Assembly: GCA_038527215.1 (NCBI GenBank)
Contig: JBCBGC010000003.1
Span: 62,001-126,000 of the forward strand
Length of the DNA: 64,000 bases
Reading direction: 5' to 3'
Source: JAWPMV01 sp038527215
GTDB lineage: Bacteria > Bacteroidota > Bacteroidia > J057
In this document: positions 32,800 to 42,900 of the stretch, one piece after another
Position numbering within the stretch: position 1 is the first letter of the stretch
How the letters are laid out: every line of letters begins with the position of its first letter
The notes under the pieces: generated by a model
The model's input: the letters and a program-made list of their open reading frames with translations, nothing else
The model's database searches: none
Told to the model about the DNA's origin: nothing
Position numbers and translations under genes: made by a program

Positions 32800-34563
32800 T
32801 CAGCTTTCGGGCATAGGTTTCAGGATCAGGGCCTTCACCACCGCCGCTTCTGTGCCGGGAACCCGCGTGGCGGTAAGTTTCAGGTTTTGCGCCCCTTCTC
32901 TCAGGTTAATCGGTCCCAGCCGGACCTCTCGCCAGCTTTGCTCCAGGGCTTCCTGACGACCGGGCACCCGATCCGGATTAGGCACTTTCTTGGGATAAAA
33001 AGCCTCTTCCAGGGTAAATAGGATTCGCTCCTGCCCCACTTCGACCGAGATTTCAGCCCCCAGGTCTTCCTCCTTGCAACTGTAGCGCAGGGAAACCTCG
33101 TAATTCCCTGCCGTCCGTACTTCCAGGTCCCACTGAATGGTATCTTCCGGACTGCTCCAGTTGACTAACCAGTCATGCGCCCAACCGTTGGGATTGGCCA
33201 GGAAGTGGATATCGCCTGAAATCCTGGCCTCGTGGGCGGCCAGTTCCACTACGGGCGCTTCAGCATAGCCCAGCGGTATGCCTCCTGTCGGTTGATAATC
33301 GCAAGATTGAAACCAGGCCTCATAGGCCTTTTGCATTTCAGCGGTTCGGTTTGGCAAGCTATCGGCCAGATTTATTTCTTCCGCAGGATCGGCTACGATA
33401 TCATATAGCTCTGTTTGGTTTTGGTCATTGATCAGCATGCGAAACTGTCCTTGCCGCATACTGCCGGGATAGGGTTTTAAATTCGCTTTTCGGGAAACAT
33501 GGGTAAATAAAGGCCGGTCGGGTAAGGCGAGACTATCCCCGAGCAGCATGGCGCTGAGGTCTATCCCGTCCCAGGGTAAATGCTTCCCTTCCGCTATGCC
33601 TGTCAGCCCTCTCAGGGTGGGCATCAAATCCATCACAGCGGTCAGTTCGTGATTGACAGACCCGGCCGCGACCTTCCCGGGCCACCGAACAAAACAAGGC
33701 ACCCGATGTCCTCCTTCGTGTACGCTGGCTTTCCAGCCCCGCATACCCCCATTATAGCGGTTGCCATTGGGGCCGTTATCGGTGAGAAATACCACAATGG
33801 TATTTTCCGCAAGCTGTAAACTGTCCAGGGTGGCAAGCAGACGCCCCACATTGTCATCCACATTTTCTACCATCCCATAAATAGCGGCATTCCGGTCCGT
33901 CATGCCCAGGGCTTTATACCGATCAAAGTAGGCGTCCGGAACCTGAAAAGGTCCATGGGGGGCATTATAGGGCAGGTAACAAAAAAAGGGTTGGTCTTTT
34001 TTTCGCTGGATAAAAGAGATGGCTTCATCCGTCAGCACGTCGGTGATAAAGCCCTGGGTGGGTTTCATCTGATCCTGATACTTGAGCGGGCTATCGAAAT
34101 AATTGGTCCAGTGGCCAGAAGAAAAGCCGACAAACTCGTCAAAGCCTTGTCCGATAGGATCCTGCGGATAGTGAGCCCCATTGTGCCACTTCCCAAAAAT
34201 CCCGGTAGCATAGCCTGCTTCCCCAAACATTTCTGCCAGGGTCGTTTCCTCCGTGCGCATGTTTTCCGTGCCTTTGGTCACCCAAAAAGTTCCCGTCCGC
34301 AAATGATATCTTCCCGTCAGCAAGGAAGCACGGGTAGGGGCACAAAGGGGCGTCACATAAAAAGATTCCAAGCGCATCCCTTCTCCTGACAGGCGATCCA
34401 GGGTAGGCGTGAAAATGGAATCATTCTCATATAGGCTAAGGTCTCCATACCCCTGATCGTCTGTCATGATCAACAAGACATTGGGAGGAGAGGAAGCGGG
34501 TGGAGGGGTCTGACAAGCCCATAGTCCCGCCAGACATAAAAAAAGGAGGTAGCGTGAGGTCAT
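32800..34563 (-). CDS. Lipoprotein sulfatase (family S1, Cys-type)
   Basis: This 587-residue enzyme starts with a lipoprotein signal (lipobox LWAC, Cys17). The metal ligands TDDQGYGD (about 34-41) and the formylglycine-forming motif C74-A-P-T-R78 in CAPTRASLLTGRYHLRTG show an S1-family sulfatase that needs maturation of Cys by a formylglycine-generating or anSME enzyme, which is not in the window. The C-terminal part (about 430-587) looks like an added carbohydrate-binding-like beta domain (YEVSLRYSCKEEDLGAEISVEV, LKLTATRVPG). It should remove sulfate from glycans or other sulfated molecules in the periplasm or at the surface. The divergent azurin-like gene starts 95 bp away. Confidence 0.93.
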   Translation of the reverse strand: MTSRYLLFLCLAGLWACQTPPPASSPPNVLLIMTDDQGYGDLSLYENDSIFTPTLDRLSGEGMRLESFYVTPLCAPTRASLLTGRYHLRTGTFWVTKGTENMRTEETTLAEMFGEAGYATGIFGKWHNGAHYPQDPIGQGFDEFVGFSSGHWTNYFDSPLKYQDQMKPTQGFITDVLTDEAISFIQRKKDQPFFCYLPYNAPHGPFQVPDAYFDRYKALGMTDRNAAIYGMVENVDDNVGRLLATLDSLQLAENTIVVFLTDNGPNGNRYNGGMRGWKASVHEGGHRVPCFVRWPGKVAAGSVNHELTAVMDLMPTLRGLTGIAEGKHLPWDGIDLSAMLLGDSLALPDRPLFTHVSRKANLKPYPGSMRQGQFRMLINDQNQTELYDIVADPAEEINLADSLPNRTAEMQKAYEAWFQSCDYQPTGGIPLGYAEAPVVELAAHEARISGDIHFLANPNGWAHDWLVNWSSPEDTIQWDLEVRTAGNYEVSLRYSCKEEDLGAEISVEVGQERILFTLEEAFYPKKVPNPDRVPGRQEALEQSWREVRLGPINLREGAQNLKLTATRVPGTEAAVVKALILKPMPES

Positions 34564-34658
34564 GTTTTTTCCCGTTTTTCGAATGTGGGAGACAAGATAA
34601 AAGATTGCAGCTTAAGGGGAAATTCTTCAGATTTGTACTCCATAAAATCAAAACAGAT

Positions 34659-35159
34659 ATGCGTACAAATTCCCTGAATAATCTTTGGATGGGCTTGTTG
34701 ATCCTGGGCCTGACCGTCATGGCCTGCGGTGAGCAGGGTTCTTCCACTGCCGATGCTGAAGCGGCCCCTGTAAAAGAATCTTCCGTAACCGTAAAAGCTA
34801 CGGGGGACGTCATGACCGAAATCGCCTATTCACCCAGCACCCTGGTGTCCGAACCGGGCAGTGTCATTAAGGTAACGTTTGTAAACGAGTCTGCCGTGGC
34901 TGGCATGTACCACAACATGATTCTGGTGGCTATGGGCAAGGAAAAAGAAGTCATTGCGGCTTGTATGGCGGCTGGCCCAGACAAAGAGTTTGTGGCGGAT
35001 ATGCCGGAAGTCCTGGCAGCCTCCAAACTGCTAAACATCGGTGAGACCACCGAATTCGAAATCAAAGTACCTGACGCCCCTGGAAATTATCCGATCATTT
35101 GTTCCTATCCAGGACATTATCCGATCATGAAAGCAGAGCTACAGGTAATCGCCAACTAA
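34659..35159 (+). CDS. Azurin-like type 1 copper lipoprotein
   Basis: The frame is open upstream, but the ATG at 34659 begins a proper lipoprotein signal: LLILGLTVMACGEQ, with lipidated Cys23. The mature cupredoxin domain has the type 1 copper ligands His85 (MYHNM), Cys148, His153 and Met157 in ICSYPGHYPIM (C-x4-H-x3-M, as in azurin). Length is 166 residues, with a short linker. It should carry electrons in the periplasm. It lies at a divergent promoter with the sulfatase gene and ends at a strong terminator. Confidence 0.9.
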   Translation: MRTNSLNNLWMGLLILGLTVMACGEQGSSTADAEAAPVKESSVTVKATGDVMTEIAYSPSTLVSEPGSVIKVTFVNESAVAGMYHNMILVAMGKEKEVIAACMAAGPDKEFVADMPEVLAASKLLNIGETTEFEIKVPDAPGNYPIICSYPGHYPIMKAELQVIAN

Positions 35160-35168
35160 TTTCCTGGC

Positions 35169-35206
35169 AAAAAAAAAGGGCGAAGCCATGCTTCGCCCTT
35201 TTTTTT
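35169..35206. terminator. Bidirectional terminator
   Basis: GGGCGAAGC-CAT-GCTTCGCCC flanked by A9 and T8, so it can end both the azurin-like gene (+) and the acyl-CoA dehydrogenase gene (-) that converge here. Confidence 0.92.
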
Positions 35207-35218
35207 ATCCCGATTTTT

Positions 35219-37054
35219 TTACCTCAACAAATCTTCGTCTCCTGCTCCCATCACGGTGAAGACAGCGGGGTCTTTCAGCCGGGCGGCCAGCCCAAGGGTT
35301 TTGGGCAGTTCGTAAGCAAAGAAGAATTGCATGGTTTTGATTTTACTGGTGTAGAAAGCCTTTTGGTCTCCTACCGCTCCTGCATTCAGGCCTTCCTGGG
35401 CCACCACCGCTTGCTTCAGCAGTTGCCAGGCCACGGTAGCCAAAGAGAACATTTCCATATACAGGTTGGCGTCGGACAAAAAGACTTCTTTGTCGCCTTT
35501 TTGGGCCACTCCCAGTAGGTGCATGGTCACTTCCTGGACCCGTCCTAAGATGGTCTGGAAATTCTTGACCTCTTCAGCCAGGCTTTCGTGCTGAGCGGCA
35601 GCCTGCATGGTTTCCTGAATTTCTCCCATGAAGAGTTGCATCGTCTTGCCTTCTCTCATCAGCACTTTTCGTCCCAGCAAGTCCTGAGATTGTATGCCGG
35701 TGGTGCCTTCATAAATCGCGGAGATACGGATATCGCGATAAAGTTGCTCCAGCGGGAAGTCTTTGCAGTAGCCATATCCGCCCAGTACTTGCAGCCCTTC
35801 ACTCACGGATTGGGCTCCATATTCAGAGGGGAAGGTTTTCGCAATGGGGGTCAGCAAATCCAGGAGAAGGGCATATTTTTCGTTTTCCTCTCCTTCGGTG
35901 ATATGCATCATATCCTCATAATAAGCGCACTGAAAGAGTACCCCCATGCCGCCTTCCACGATGGCTTTTTGCCGGAAAAGCATCCGACGTACGTCCGGGT
36001 GATGCGCAATCAGGTCCTGAGAACGGCTCAGGTCGCGGTTATTGAGACGACGGCCCTGAGCTCTTTCATATGCATACTTCAGCGAGGCATAATAGGCGGC
36101 GGAGGCAATTCCAATGCCTGTCGTACCTACGCCCAGTCGGGCAGCATTCATCATTTGGAACATATAGCGGAGACCCATATTAGGCATACCGACCAGGTAA
36201 CCGTGGCAGTCGCCTTTTTCTCCCATGATGAGGTGAGTCGTAGCGTAGCCACTCTGCCCCATTTTATGGAAGGCCCCTGCTACTTGCAGATCGTTTTCTT
36301 CCAGGACACCTCCTTCGCCAGGACGCAGACGAGGCACCACAAACAGAGAAATTCCTTTGGTTCCCGCCGGGGCATCTTTGATCCGGGCCAGCATCAGGTG
36401 GACCACATTGTCAACGCCCTGATGATCTCCTCCGGAGATGAATATTTTCTGCCCTTCGATCAGGTAGTGCCCTGCTTCCGTCGGGGTCGCAGAAGTCACA
36501 ATATCTGAAAGGGAACTACCCGCCTGGGGTTCTGTCAGGGCCATGGTGCCCTGCCAATCTCCGGCTAGCATTTTGGGCACGAAAGCAGCCTCTAATTCAG
36601 GTGCCCCAAAAGAGTAAATCAGACTCGCTGCGCCTGCCGTCAGTCCCATATAGCCAGAAAGGGAGTTATTGGCGGCCAGGAACAGAAACTCTGCGGCCAT
36701 GTACACGATGGAAGGCATCTGCATGCCGCCTTTTTCGTAAGGAGCTCTGGCCCCGATCCAACCGCCTTCTCCAGCGACCCGCATAAACTCGCCGACTGCC
36801 TCGTGCACCTGGATACGGCCATTTTCATATTGGGTACCAAAGCGATCAACGGCTTCAAAGACCGGGAACATGTGAGTATCGGCAATCTGTTTGGCCGCGT
36901 TGACCATCATGTTGATCGACTCCTGATCATATTGATCAAAATGAGCATACTGGCTCAGGTTCTGAGCCTCGAAGACCTCATTGAGTAAAAACTGGAGGTT
37001 TTCCAGGCTGGCATAGGTTTTTTCAATATTCCTCGCTTCTACGTTTGCTTCCAT
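35219..37054 (-). CDS. Acyl-CoA dehydrogenase with C-terminal extension
   Basis: This 611-residue flavoenzyme has the core acyl-CoA dehydrogenase signatures: MALTEPQAGSSLSDIVTSATP, GQKIFISGGDHQG, and the C-terminal catalytic region LGGYGYCKDFPLEQLYRDIRISAIYEGTTGIQSQDLLGRK with the Glu in YEGT. The last 130 residues (about 470-611) are the C-terminal helical extension found in the 600-residue bacterial subgroup. It oxidises acyl-CoA and passes electrons to ETF. It starts 42 bp downstream of the second acyl-CoA dehydrogenase (37097-38344) on the same strand, so the two form an operon. Confidence 0.93.
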   Translation of the reverse strand: MEANVEARNIEKTYASLENLQFLLNEVFEAQNLSQYAHFDQYDQESINMMVNAAKQIADTHMFPVFEAVDRFGTQYENGRIQVHEAVGEFMRVAGEGGWIGARAPYEKGGMQMPSIVYMAAEFLFLAANNSLSGYMGLTAGAASLIYSFGAPELEAAFVPKMLAGDWQGTMALTEPQAGSSLSDIVTSATPTEAGHYLIEGQKIFISGGDHQGVDNVVHLMLARIKDAPAGTKGISLFVVPRLRPGEGGVLEENDLQVAGAFHKMGQSGYATTHLIMGEKGDCHGYLVGMPNMGLRYMFQMMNAARLGVGTTGIGIASAAYYASLKYAYERAQGRRLNNRDLSRSQDLIAHHPDVRRMLFRQKAIVEGGMGVLFQCAYYEDMMHITEGEENEKYALLLDLLTPIAKTFPSEYGAQSVSEGLQVLGGYGYCKDFPLEQLYRDIRISAIYEGTTGIQSQDLLGRKVLMREGKTMQLFMGEIQETMQAAAQHESLAEEVKNFQTILGRVQEVTMHLLGVAQKGDKEVFLSDANLYMEMFSLATVAWQLLKQAVVAQEGLNAGAVGDQKAFYTSKIKTMQFFFAYELPKTLGLAARLKDPAVFTVMGAGDEDLLR

Positions 37055-37096
37055 GAAATGAGAGAGATATAAGCGTAATGAATGGTAAATGGATAA

Positions 37097-38344
37097 TTAG
37101 CGTTCGGCCCGCGCCTGCTTGCGCATCAATTCGTTTTGGCGAATGTTCAGGCCATAGTTTTTGAGAATTTTTCGGGCCAAAGAAGCTTTATGGGCTTCAT
37201 CCGGTCCGTCGTAAATCCGGGCGCCTCTTTCTTCCCGATAGAAATAGGAAAGAATGGTATCGTCGGTGATGCCTAATGCTCCATGAACCTGGATAGCCCG
37301 GTCCACCACACGTTGCATCACATTTGCTACATAAAATTTGATGGTAGAGATTTCGGTGCTCGCCGCTTTTTGTCCGTAATTCTCCATCACAAAAGCTGCA
37401 TTCAAAACCATCAGACGGGCTGCGTCAATTTCCGCCCGGCTTTCCGCAATCATAGCCTGGATCATCTGCTTTTCGCCCAGCTTCATATCCTGACCAATGT
37501 CCCGGCTGGCTGCCCGCTCACACATCAGATGGAAGGAGCGTTCGGAAATCCCGATCCAGCGCATACAATGGTGAATCCGGCCTGGTCCCAGGCGTTTTTG
37601 GGCAAGTTTAAAGCCTTCTCCTTCTCCCCCGATCAGGTTAGAAACAGGGACCCTGACATTGTCATAAGTTACCTCTGCATGGCTGGCCCAACCTTCTCCG
37701 GCATGCCCCATGATAGGAATATTGCGCACCAGGCGATAGCCGGGGGCATCGGTCGGTACGATGATCATGCTGGCCCGCTGATAAGGATTGACAGCCTCTG
37801 GATTGGTGATACACATCACGATCAGGAAAGACGAACCATCAGCCGAACTGGTAAACCACTTATGGCCGTTGAGTACGTATTCATCTCCTTCCCGGACCGC
37901 CGTCGTACTCATGGTTACGGGATTGGAACCGGCATTATTGGGTTCTGTCATGGAAAAGCAAGAACGAATCTTACCCTGTAGCATCGGATACAGGTATTTT
38001 TCCCGCATTTCATCCGAACCATATTCCAGGAGCAATTCAATGTTACCGGCATCAGGCGCCTGGCAATTAAAGGTATAATGGCCATAAGGAGACATCGCCA
38101 GCAACTCACTGATTTGAGCTACTTCCATCAGGGTCAGGCCAGGTCCTCCCAATTCTTCAGAATGGTAGAGGTTCCAGGCACCAATCGCCTCCACTTTAGG
38201 CTTCAGAGCCCGCAGGGCTTTTTCCGCTAATTTGAAAGGCATGTGCAGCAATTCCTGCTCCATCGGGATGAGCTCTTCCTGCACAAAAGTTTTGACTTTG
38301 GGATAAAGTTCACGGAGTTTGTCCGTGGCAAAATATTCAATCAT
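37097..38344 (-). CDS. Acyl-CoA dehydrogenase (ACAD10/11-like group)
   Basis: This 415-residue acyl-CoA dehydrogenase has FSMTEPNNAGSNPVTMSTTA, LNGHKWFTSSADG and, at its end, SYFYREERGARIYDGPDEAHKASLARKIL. The IYDGPDE sequence in place of IYEGT is typical of the ACAD10/11-like group, whose members act on unusual or 4-hydroxy acyl-CoAs; substrate here is unknown. First gene of a two-gene operon with the acyl-CoA dehydrogenase at 35219-37054. Confidence 0.92.
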   Translation of the reverse strand: MIEYFATDKLRELYPKVKTFVQEELIPMEQELLHMPFKLAEKALRALKPKVEAIGAWNLYHSEELGGPGLTLMEVAQISELLAMSPYGHYTFNCQAPDAGNIELLLEYGSDEMREKYLYPMLQGKIRSCFSMTEPNNAGSNPVTMSTTAVREGDEYVLNGHKWFTSSADGSSFLIVMCITNPEAVNPYQRASMIIVPTDAPGYRLVRNIPIMGHAGEGWASHAEVTYDNVRVPVSNLIGGEGEGFKLAQKRLGPGRIHHCMRWIGISERSFHLMCERAASRDIGQDMKLGEKQMIQAMIAESRAEIDAARLMVLNAAFVMENYGQKAASTEISTIKFYVANVMQRVVDRAIQVHGALGITDDTILSYFYREERGARIYDGPDEAHKASLARKILKNYGLNIRQNELMRKQARAER

Positions 38345-38546
38345 ATGGCGAGCATTAGTAAGCCTCTCAAGCTACTCAGAAAGGGGCAGATTGCCAACTG
38401 GAATTTGGCCCAGAGGCCTAAAAAGCATCTCTTGCCACCAAGCCTCAAAAAATATGCAGCCCCCATGATCTGTTGACAAAAGGGAGGCAAAGGGATTTTA
38501 AGCGAGAAAATGTGTAAATTAGGATAGATACATAGCATTCAACTTT

Positions 38547-38819
38547 ATGCCCCAGATTCGATTTACTTCTGCGTTAAAGCGTTTTTTTCCAGGTCTGGAA
38601 CCTGGCCCCCTTCCAGGCGAAACCGTAGCCGAGGTAGTACAGGCCCTCAATGAAAAATACCCAGGTCTGGCCGACTACTTAGTAGATGAACAGGGCCGAT
38701 TGCGCAAGCACGTCAATATTTTCATTGGCAATGTGCTGATCAAAGATAAGGTCAACCTGAAGGATAAAGTGGGGCAGGGAGACGAGGTCTTCATCATGCA
38801 AGCCCTCTCCGGCGGATAG
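38547..38819 (+). CDS. MoaD/ThiS family ubiquitin-like sulfur carrier
   Basis: This 90-residue protein has a beta-grasp fold with a C-terminal GG (MQALSGG), the tail that becomes a thiocarboxylate in MoaD/ThiS proteins. It reads IRFTSALKRFFPGLEPGPLPG at its start and DEVFIMQALSGG at its end. No moaE, thiG or E1-like activating enzyme is nearby, so its pathway is unclear. A BNR-type beta-propeller gene follows by 36 bp on the same strand and is probably co-transcribed. Confidence 0.88.
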   Translation: MPQIRFTSALKRFFPGLEPGPLPGETVAEVVQALNEKYPGLADYLVDEQGRLRKHVNIFIGNVLIKDKVNLKDKVGQGDEVFIMQALSGG

Positions 38820-38855
38820 CCTTGCCGGAACAGCTATGAAATTTAATGCAAGCAC

Positions 38856-39929
38856 ATGCGACTACTTCTTTCCACCCGCAAGGGATTGATTACCTACCAA
38901 CGCTCTGCCCAGGGCTGGCGCTATGAAGGCGTGCATTTTCTGGGAATCCCCGTAACCCTCACCCATATTGACCGACGGAATGGCCACTGGTGGGCCTGCC
39001 TTGATCATGGCCACTGGGGCTGCAAGCTGCACGTCTCCCGAGATGAAGGCAAGCATTGGGAAGAGGTGACCGCCCCGCAATATCCTGCCGGGCTGGAAAT
39101 GAAAAAAGATACGCCGGCTGCCCTGCGATATCTCTGGGCTTTTGCTGAAGGCGGAGCTGCTGAACCCGACATGCTCTATGTAGGAACCGAGCCCGGCGGC
39201 TTATTCCGTAGCAAGGACGGAGGGCAGAATTTTGAACTGGTCGAAAGCCTATGGCAGCATCCCTCTCGGGAAGATCATTGGTTTGGCGGGGGCAGAGACT
39301 ATGCTGGCATTCATTCTATCGTGGTAGACCCCCATGATGCACAGCATCTATATATCGGAATCAGTTGTGCGGGAGTCTTTGAAAGTACCGATGCCGGGGA
39401 AAACTGGGCCGTGCGGAACCAGGGCTTACGAGCCGACTTTCTGCCAGACCCTTTTACCGAAGTAGGACATGATCCGCATCTTTTGCTGAACTGCCCTTCC
39501 CAACCAGAGGTCATGTGGCAACAAAACCACTGTGGCATTTTTAAATCTACCGACGGAGCAAAAAACTGGCAAGACGTTACGGACCGGGAGGGACCGGCTA
39601 AATTTGGTTTCACCATTGCAGTAGCTGATGATAATCCTGACATGGCCTGGGTAGTCCCGGGGATCAGTGATGAAATCCGCGTAGCCGTAGACCAGGCCCT
39701 GACCGTGTGCAGAACCGATGATGGCGGGCAAAGCTGGCGGGATTTTCGCCAGGGCTTGCCACAAGAAGCCTGCTTTGACATTGTCTATCGACATGCGCTG
39801 GATGTAGCCAGCCAGACCCTGGTTTTTGGCACCACTACCGGAAACGTTTTCTATTCTAACGACCTGGGAGAGAGCTGGGAATTGCTTTCACATACCCTTC
39901 CTATGGTCTATGCCGTACACTTGGCGTAA
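38856..39929 (+). CDS. BNR/VPS10-type beta-propeller protein (sialidase-like fold)
   Basis: This 357-residue protein has no signal peptide. Several BNR-like Asp-box repeats are visible: SRDEGKHW, SKDGGQNF, STDAGENW, STDGAKNW, TDDGGQSW and SNDLGESW. They alternate with strands of about 50 residues, giving a six- or seven-bladed propeller. The catalytic tyrosine and Arg triad of true sialidases was not recognised, so enzyme activity is not claimed. It is paired with a MoaD/ThiS-like gene, a pairing I recall from other bacteria, but the shared function is unknown. Confidence 0.85.
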   Translation: MRLLLSTRKGLITYQRSAQGWRYEGVHFLGIPVTLTHIDRRNGHWWACLDHGHWGCKLHVSRDEGKHWEEVTAPQYPAGLEMKKDTPAALRYLWAFAEGGAAEPDMLYVGTEPGGLFRSKDGGQNFELVESLWQHPSREDHWFGGGRDYAGIHSIVVDPHDAQHLYIGISCAGVFESTDAGENWAVRNQGLRADFLPDPFTEVGHDPHLLLNCPSQPEVMWQQNHCGIFKSTDGAKNWQDVTDREGPAKFGFTIAVADDNPDMAWVVPGISDEIRVAVDQALTVCRTDDGGQSWRDFRQGLPQEACFDIVYRHALDVASQTLVFGTTTGNVFYSNDLGESWELLSHTLPMVYAVHLA

Positions 39930-39984
39930 TTTTTGGTTATTTAAGGCATATAGCCTGCGAAACCCTATCCTTTACTGACAAAAC

Positions 39985-42900
39985 ATGCCCAGGTATCTGT
40001 TGCTACTATGCTTTGTATGCTCATGGAATCTTTCTTCATGGGCCCAAAGTCTGCTCCCTCCTGCTGCTCATGGCGGCAATCCCAACAAGACGTATAATCT
40101 TCGTAATCCGCGAGCCGGGACGGTCAATCCTCCCCTCCTTTACGATTATGAGCGTCAGAATCCTCAATACAGGAATCTTTTGCCCTCCCGAAGAAAATGT
40201 GTAACCGTAGAAGTCGAACAAGACTGGGGCGTTGCCCACGGTGCTGAAAAGGAATCGGAGGAGGATTTTGAAAAATGGATGCAGCAAACGCAGTCCCAAA
40301 CCCAAAAGAGCCGGAGTACGAACCGGATAAATCCGAACGAGATTCTCACCATTCCAGTGGTGGTGCATGTCATCTACAGCAATGCCCTGGAAAATATCTC
40401 CGATGATCAGGTCCGCTCCCAAATCCGGGTGCTGAATGAAGATTATCGCCGCCAGAATGCGGACGCACGCCTGACGCCAGCCCAGTTTCAACGGGATGCC
40501 GTCGATACAGGTATTGAATTCTGTCTGGCAGGGGTAGACCCCCGGGGACGACCAACCAATGGCATTGACCGCATATCCATGACGGGCAGTCCCTTTAGTG
40601 AAAGCTATATCAATGAATTTATCAAGCCCAATACCATCTGGGACCCCAACCGATACCTCAATATCTGGGTCTGCCGGGTAGCCGGAGGCATTTTGGGCTA
40701 TGCCCAATTCCCGCAGTCCTCAGGCCTGACGGGTCTGCCCAGCAATCCAGGGGCCAACAAAACCGACGGTGTAGTGATCAGCTACAATGTATTCGGCACG
40801 CTGGGAACCGTAGCGCCTCCTTTTGACCGGGGTCGGACCACTACCCATGAAATAGGACATTGGATGGGCCTGCGCCATATTTGGGGCGATGGGCCTTGCG
40901 GCGTAGATGATTATTGCGCAGATACACCTGAAGCAAATGAGGCTCATTTTTCCTGCCCCAATGGCGGCATCAGCTGTAACAATGGGCGGGCCATGGTCTC
41001 CAATTTCATGGACTATACGGACGATGCCTGTATGAACCTTTTTACACGTAACCAAAGAACGCGCATGCGCACCGTGCTGGAAAACAGCCCTCGCAGATCT
41101 TCTCTGTTACGCTCCAATGTTTGTCAATCCAGTGTGGCACCGCCGAAACCTGAGTTTATCGCCGATGTGAATACCGGTTGTGGTCCACTAACCGTGAATT
41201 TCAGGGATTTGAGTAAAGGAAATCCTACCGCCTTTAAGTGGAGTTTCCCAGGCGGAAGGCCCAGTACGTCCAAAGAGCAGAATCCCAAAGTAGTCTATCG
41301 CAAACCCGGAATTTATCCGGTGACCATGGTAGTCAGCAATCCTGGCGGAGCCAAGCAAATCGTCCGTTCAGATTACATCAGAGTCCTTGAAGAAGCCCAA
41401 CCACTCCCTCTGACCGTGGATTTTGAACCAGAATCTGCCTATCCACCCGCTGGATTCCAATTCATCAATGCCCAGCAAGATCAGGGCTGGGCCCCAACCG
41501 CCCGCATTGGCGGACAGGGACGCAGTAATGGTGCCCTGACCCTCAACAATTACGACAACAATCTGCTAGGCAGCAGTGATCTGTTGATTTCGCCGGTTTT
41601 AGATTTTTCCGATGCGACCTCTCCCTCTTTAACCTTCGATGTAGCCTACACGGCTTTTAGTCCCCAATACAGTGATACCTTCGCCATTTTTGTGGCTACC
41701 GGTTGTAATGAAATATTCCGCTGCATCTATTACAAAGGAGGAGAAAATCTCAAAACAGCAGCTTACAAGCAGTTCCCTTTCAGCCCTTCTCCTGAAGAGT
41801 GGAGGAGTGAAGGCATTGACTTAAAGGCCTATGCTGGACAGCCAAGGGTACAATTTATTTTTGCCAGCTTCAACGGTCATGGCAATGATATCTATTTAGA
41901 CAATCTCGTTTTCCGGAAAGAAGCCCTGCTAAAACCCGAGCCTAATTTTGCGGTTTCCCGCAATCAGATATGCCAGGGAAGCAATGTTTCCTTTACGGAT
42001 CAATCCACCAATAGCCCCACTTCTTGGGTATGGTCATTTCCTGGGGGTATTCCTGCGAGTGATACCACCGCCAATCCAGTGGTTTCTTATCCCGAGGCCG
42101 GAACCTATGCCGTCATTCTGACGGCCGTCAACCAGGCGGGGGGAGCATCCATCACCAAAGAAAGCTGGATCACCGTCGATCCTGAGCCCAGCCTGAACCT
42201 GGTTGCCTCGGATTCTGTGATATGCGCGGGAGGAGAAGTAACCCTGACGGCCCAGGGCTTTGACAATTTCGCCTGGAACTTTGGCGATGGAGAATTCATC
42301 CCCGGGGGACCTACCGTCAAGGTGCAACCTCCCCGCGACATGACCTTTAGCGTCAGAGCGGAAGGAGAATCCGGCTGTATTTCAGAAGCCAGTGCCCTGG
42401 TCAGGGTAGAACAAGGCCAAAAGTTGGAAGTCAGTCCGCCCACCCAGCGCATTTGCCAGGGAAGCAGCGTGGAACTGGTGGCCAGTGGGGCCATTTCTTA
42501 TGTCTGGAGTCCGGCTGAGTCCCTCAACAAAAGTCGCGGCTCATCCGTGCTGGCCAGCCCCACGGAAACCACCACCTTTATCGTCCTGGGCCGCACAGAT
42601 GCCGGATGTGAAATGAAAAAAGAAGTGATCGTCGAAGTAGATCAGGCCCCGGCCTCCGTCTCTGCTCAGGCTTCAGATTTGGAAATCTGTCCGGGAGAAA
42701 CGGTCCGTCTTACGGCCAGTGGAGGAGCCGCTTACCGTTGGTATCCTTCTTTTGACTTGAACAGTCCTGAAGGCAGCGAAGTGATTGCTAGTCCTACGGC
42801 GACCACGACTTACAAAGTAGAAATACAAACCGAGACGGGCTGTTCCATAGAAAAAAGCCTGGTCATCCAGGTGGCAGCCATCCCAGAAGTGACGGCTTCC

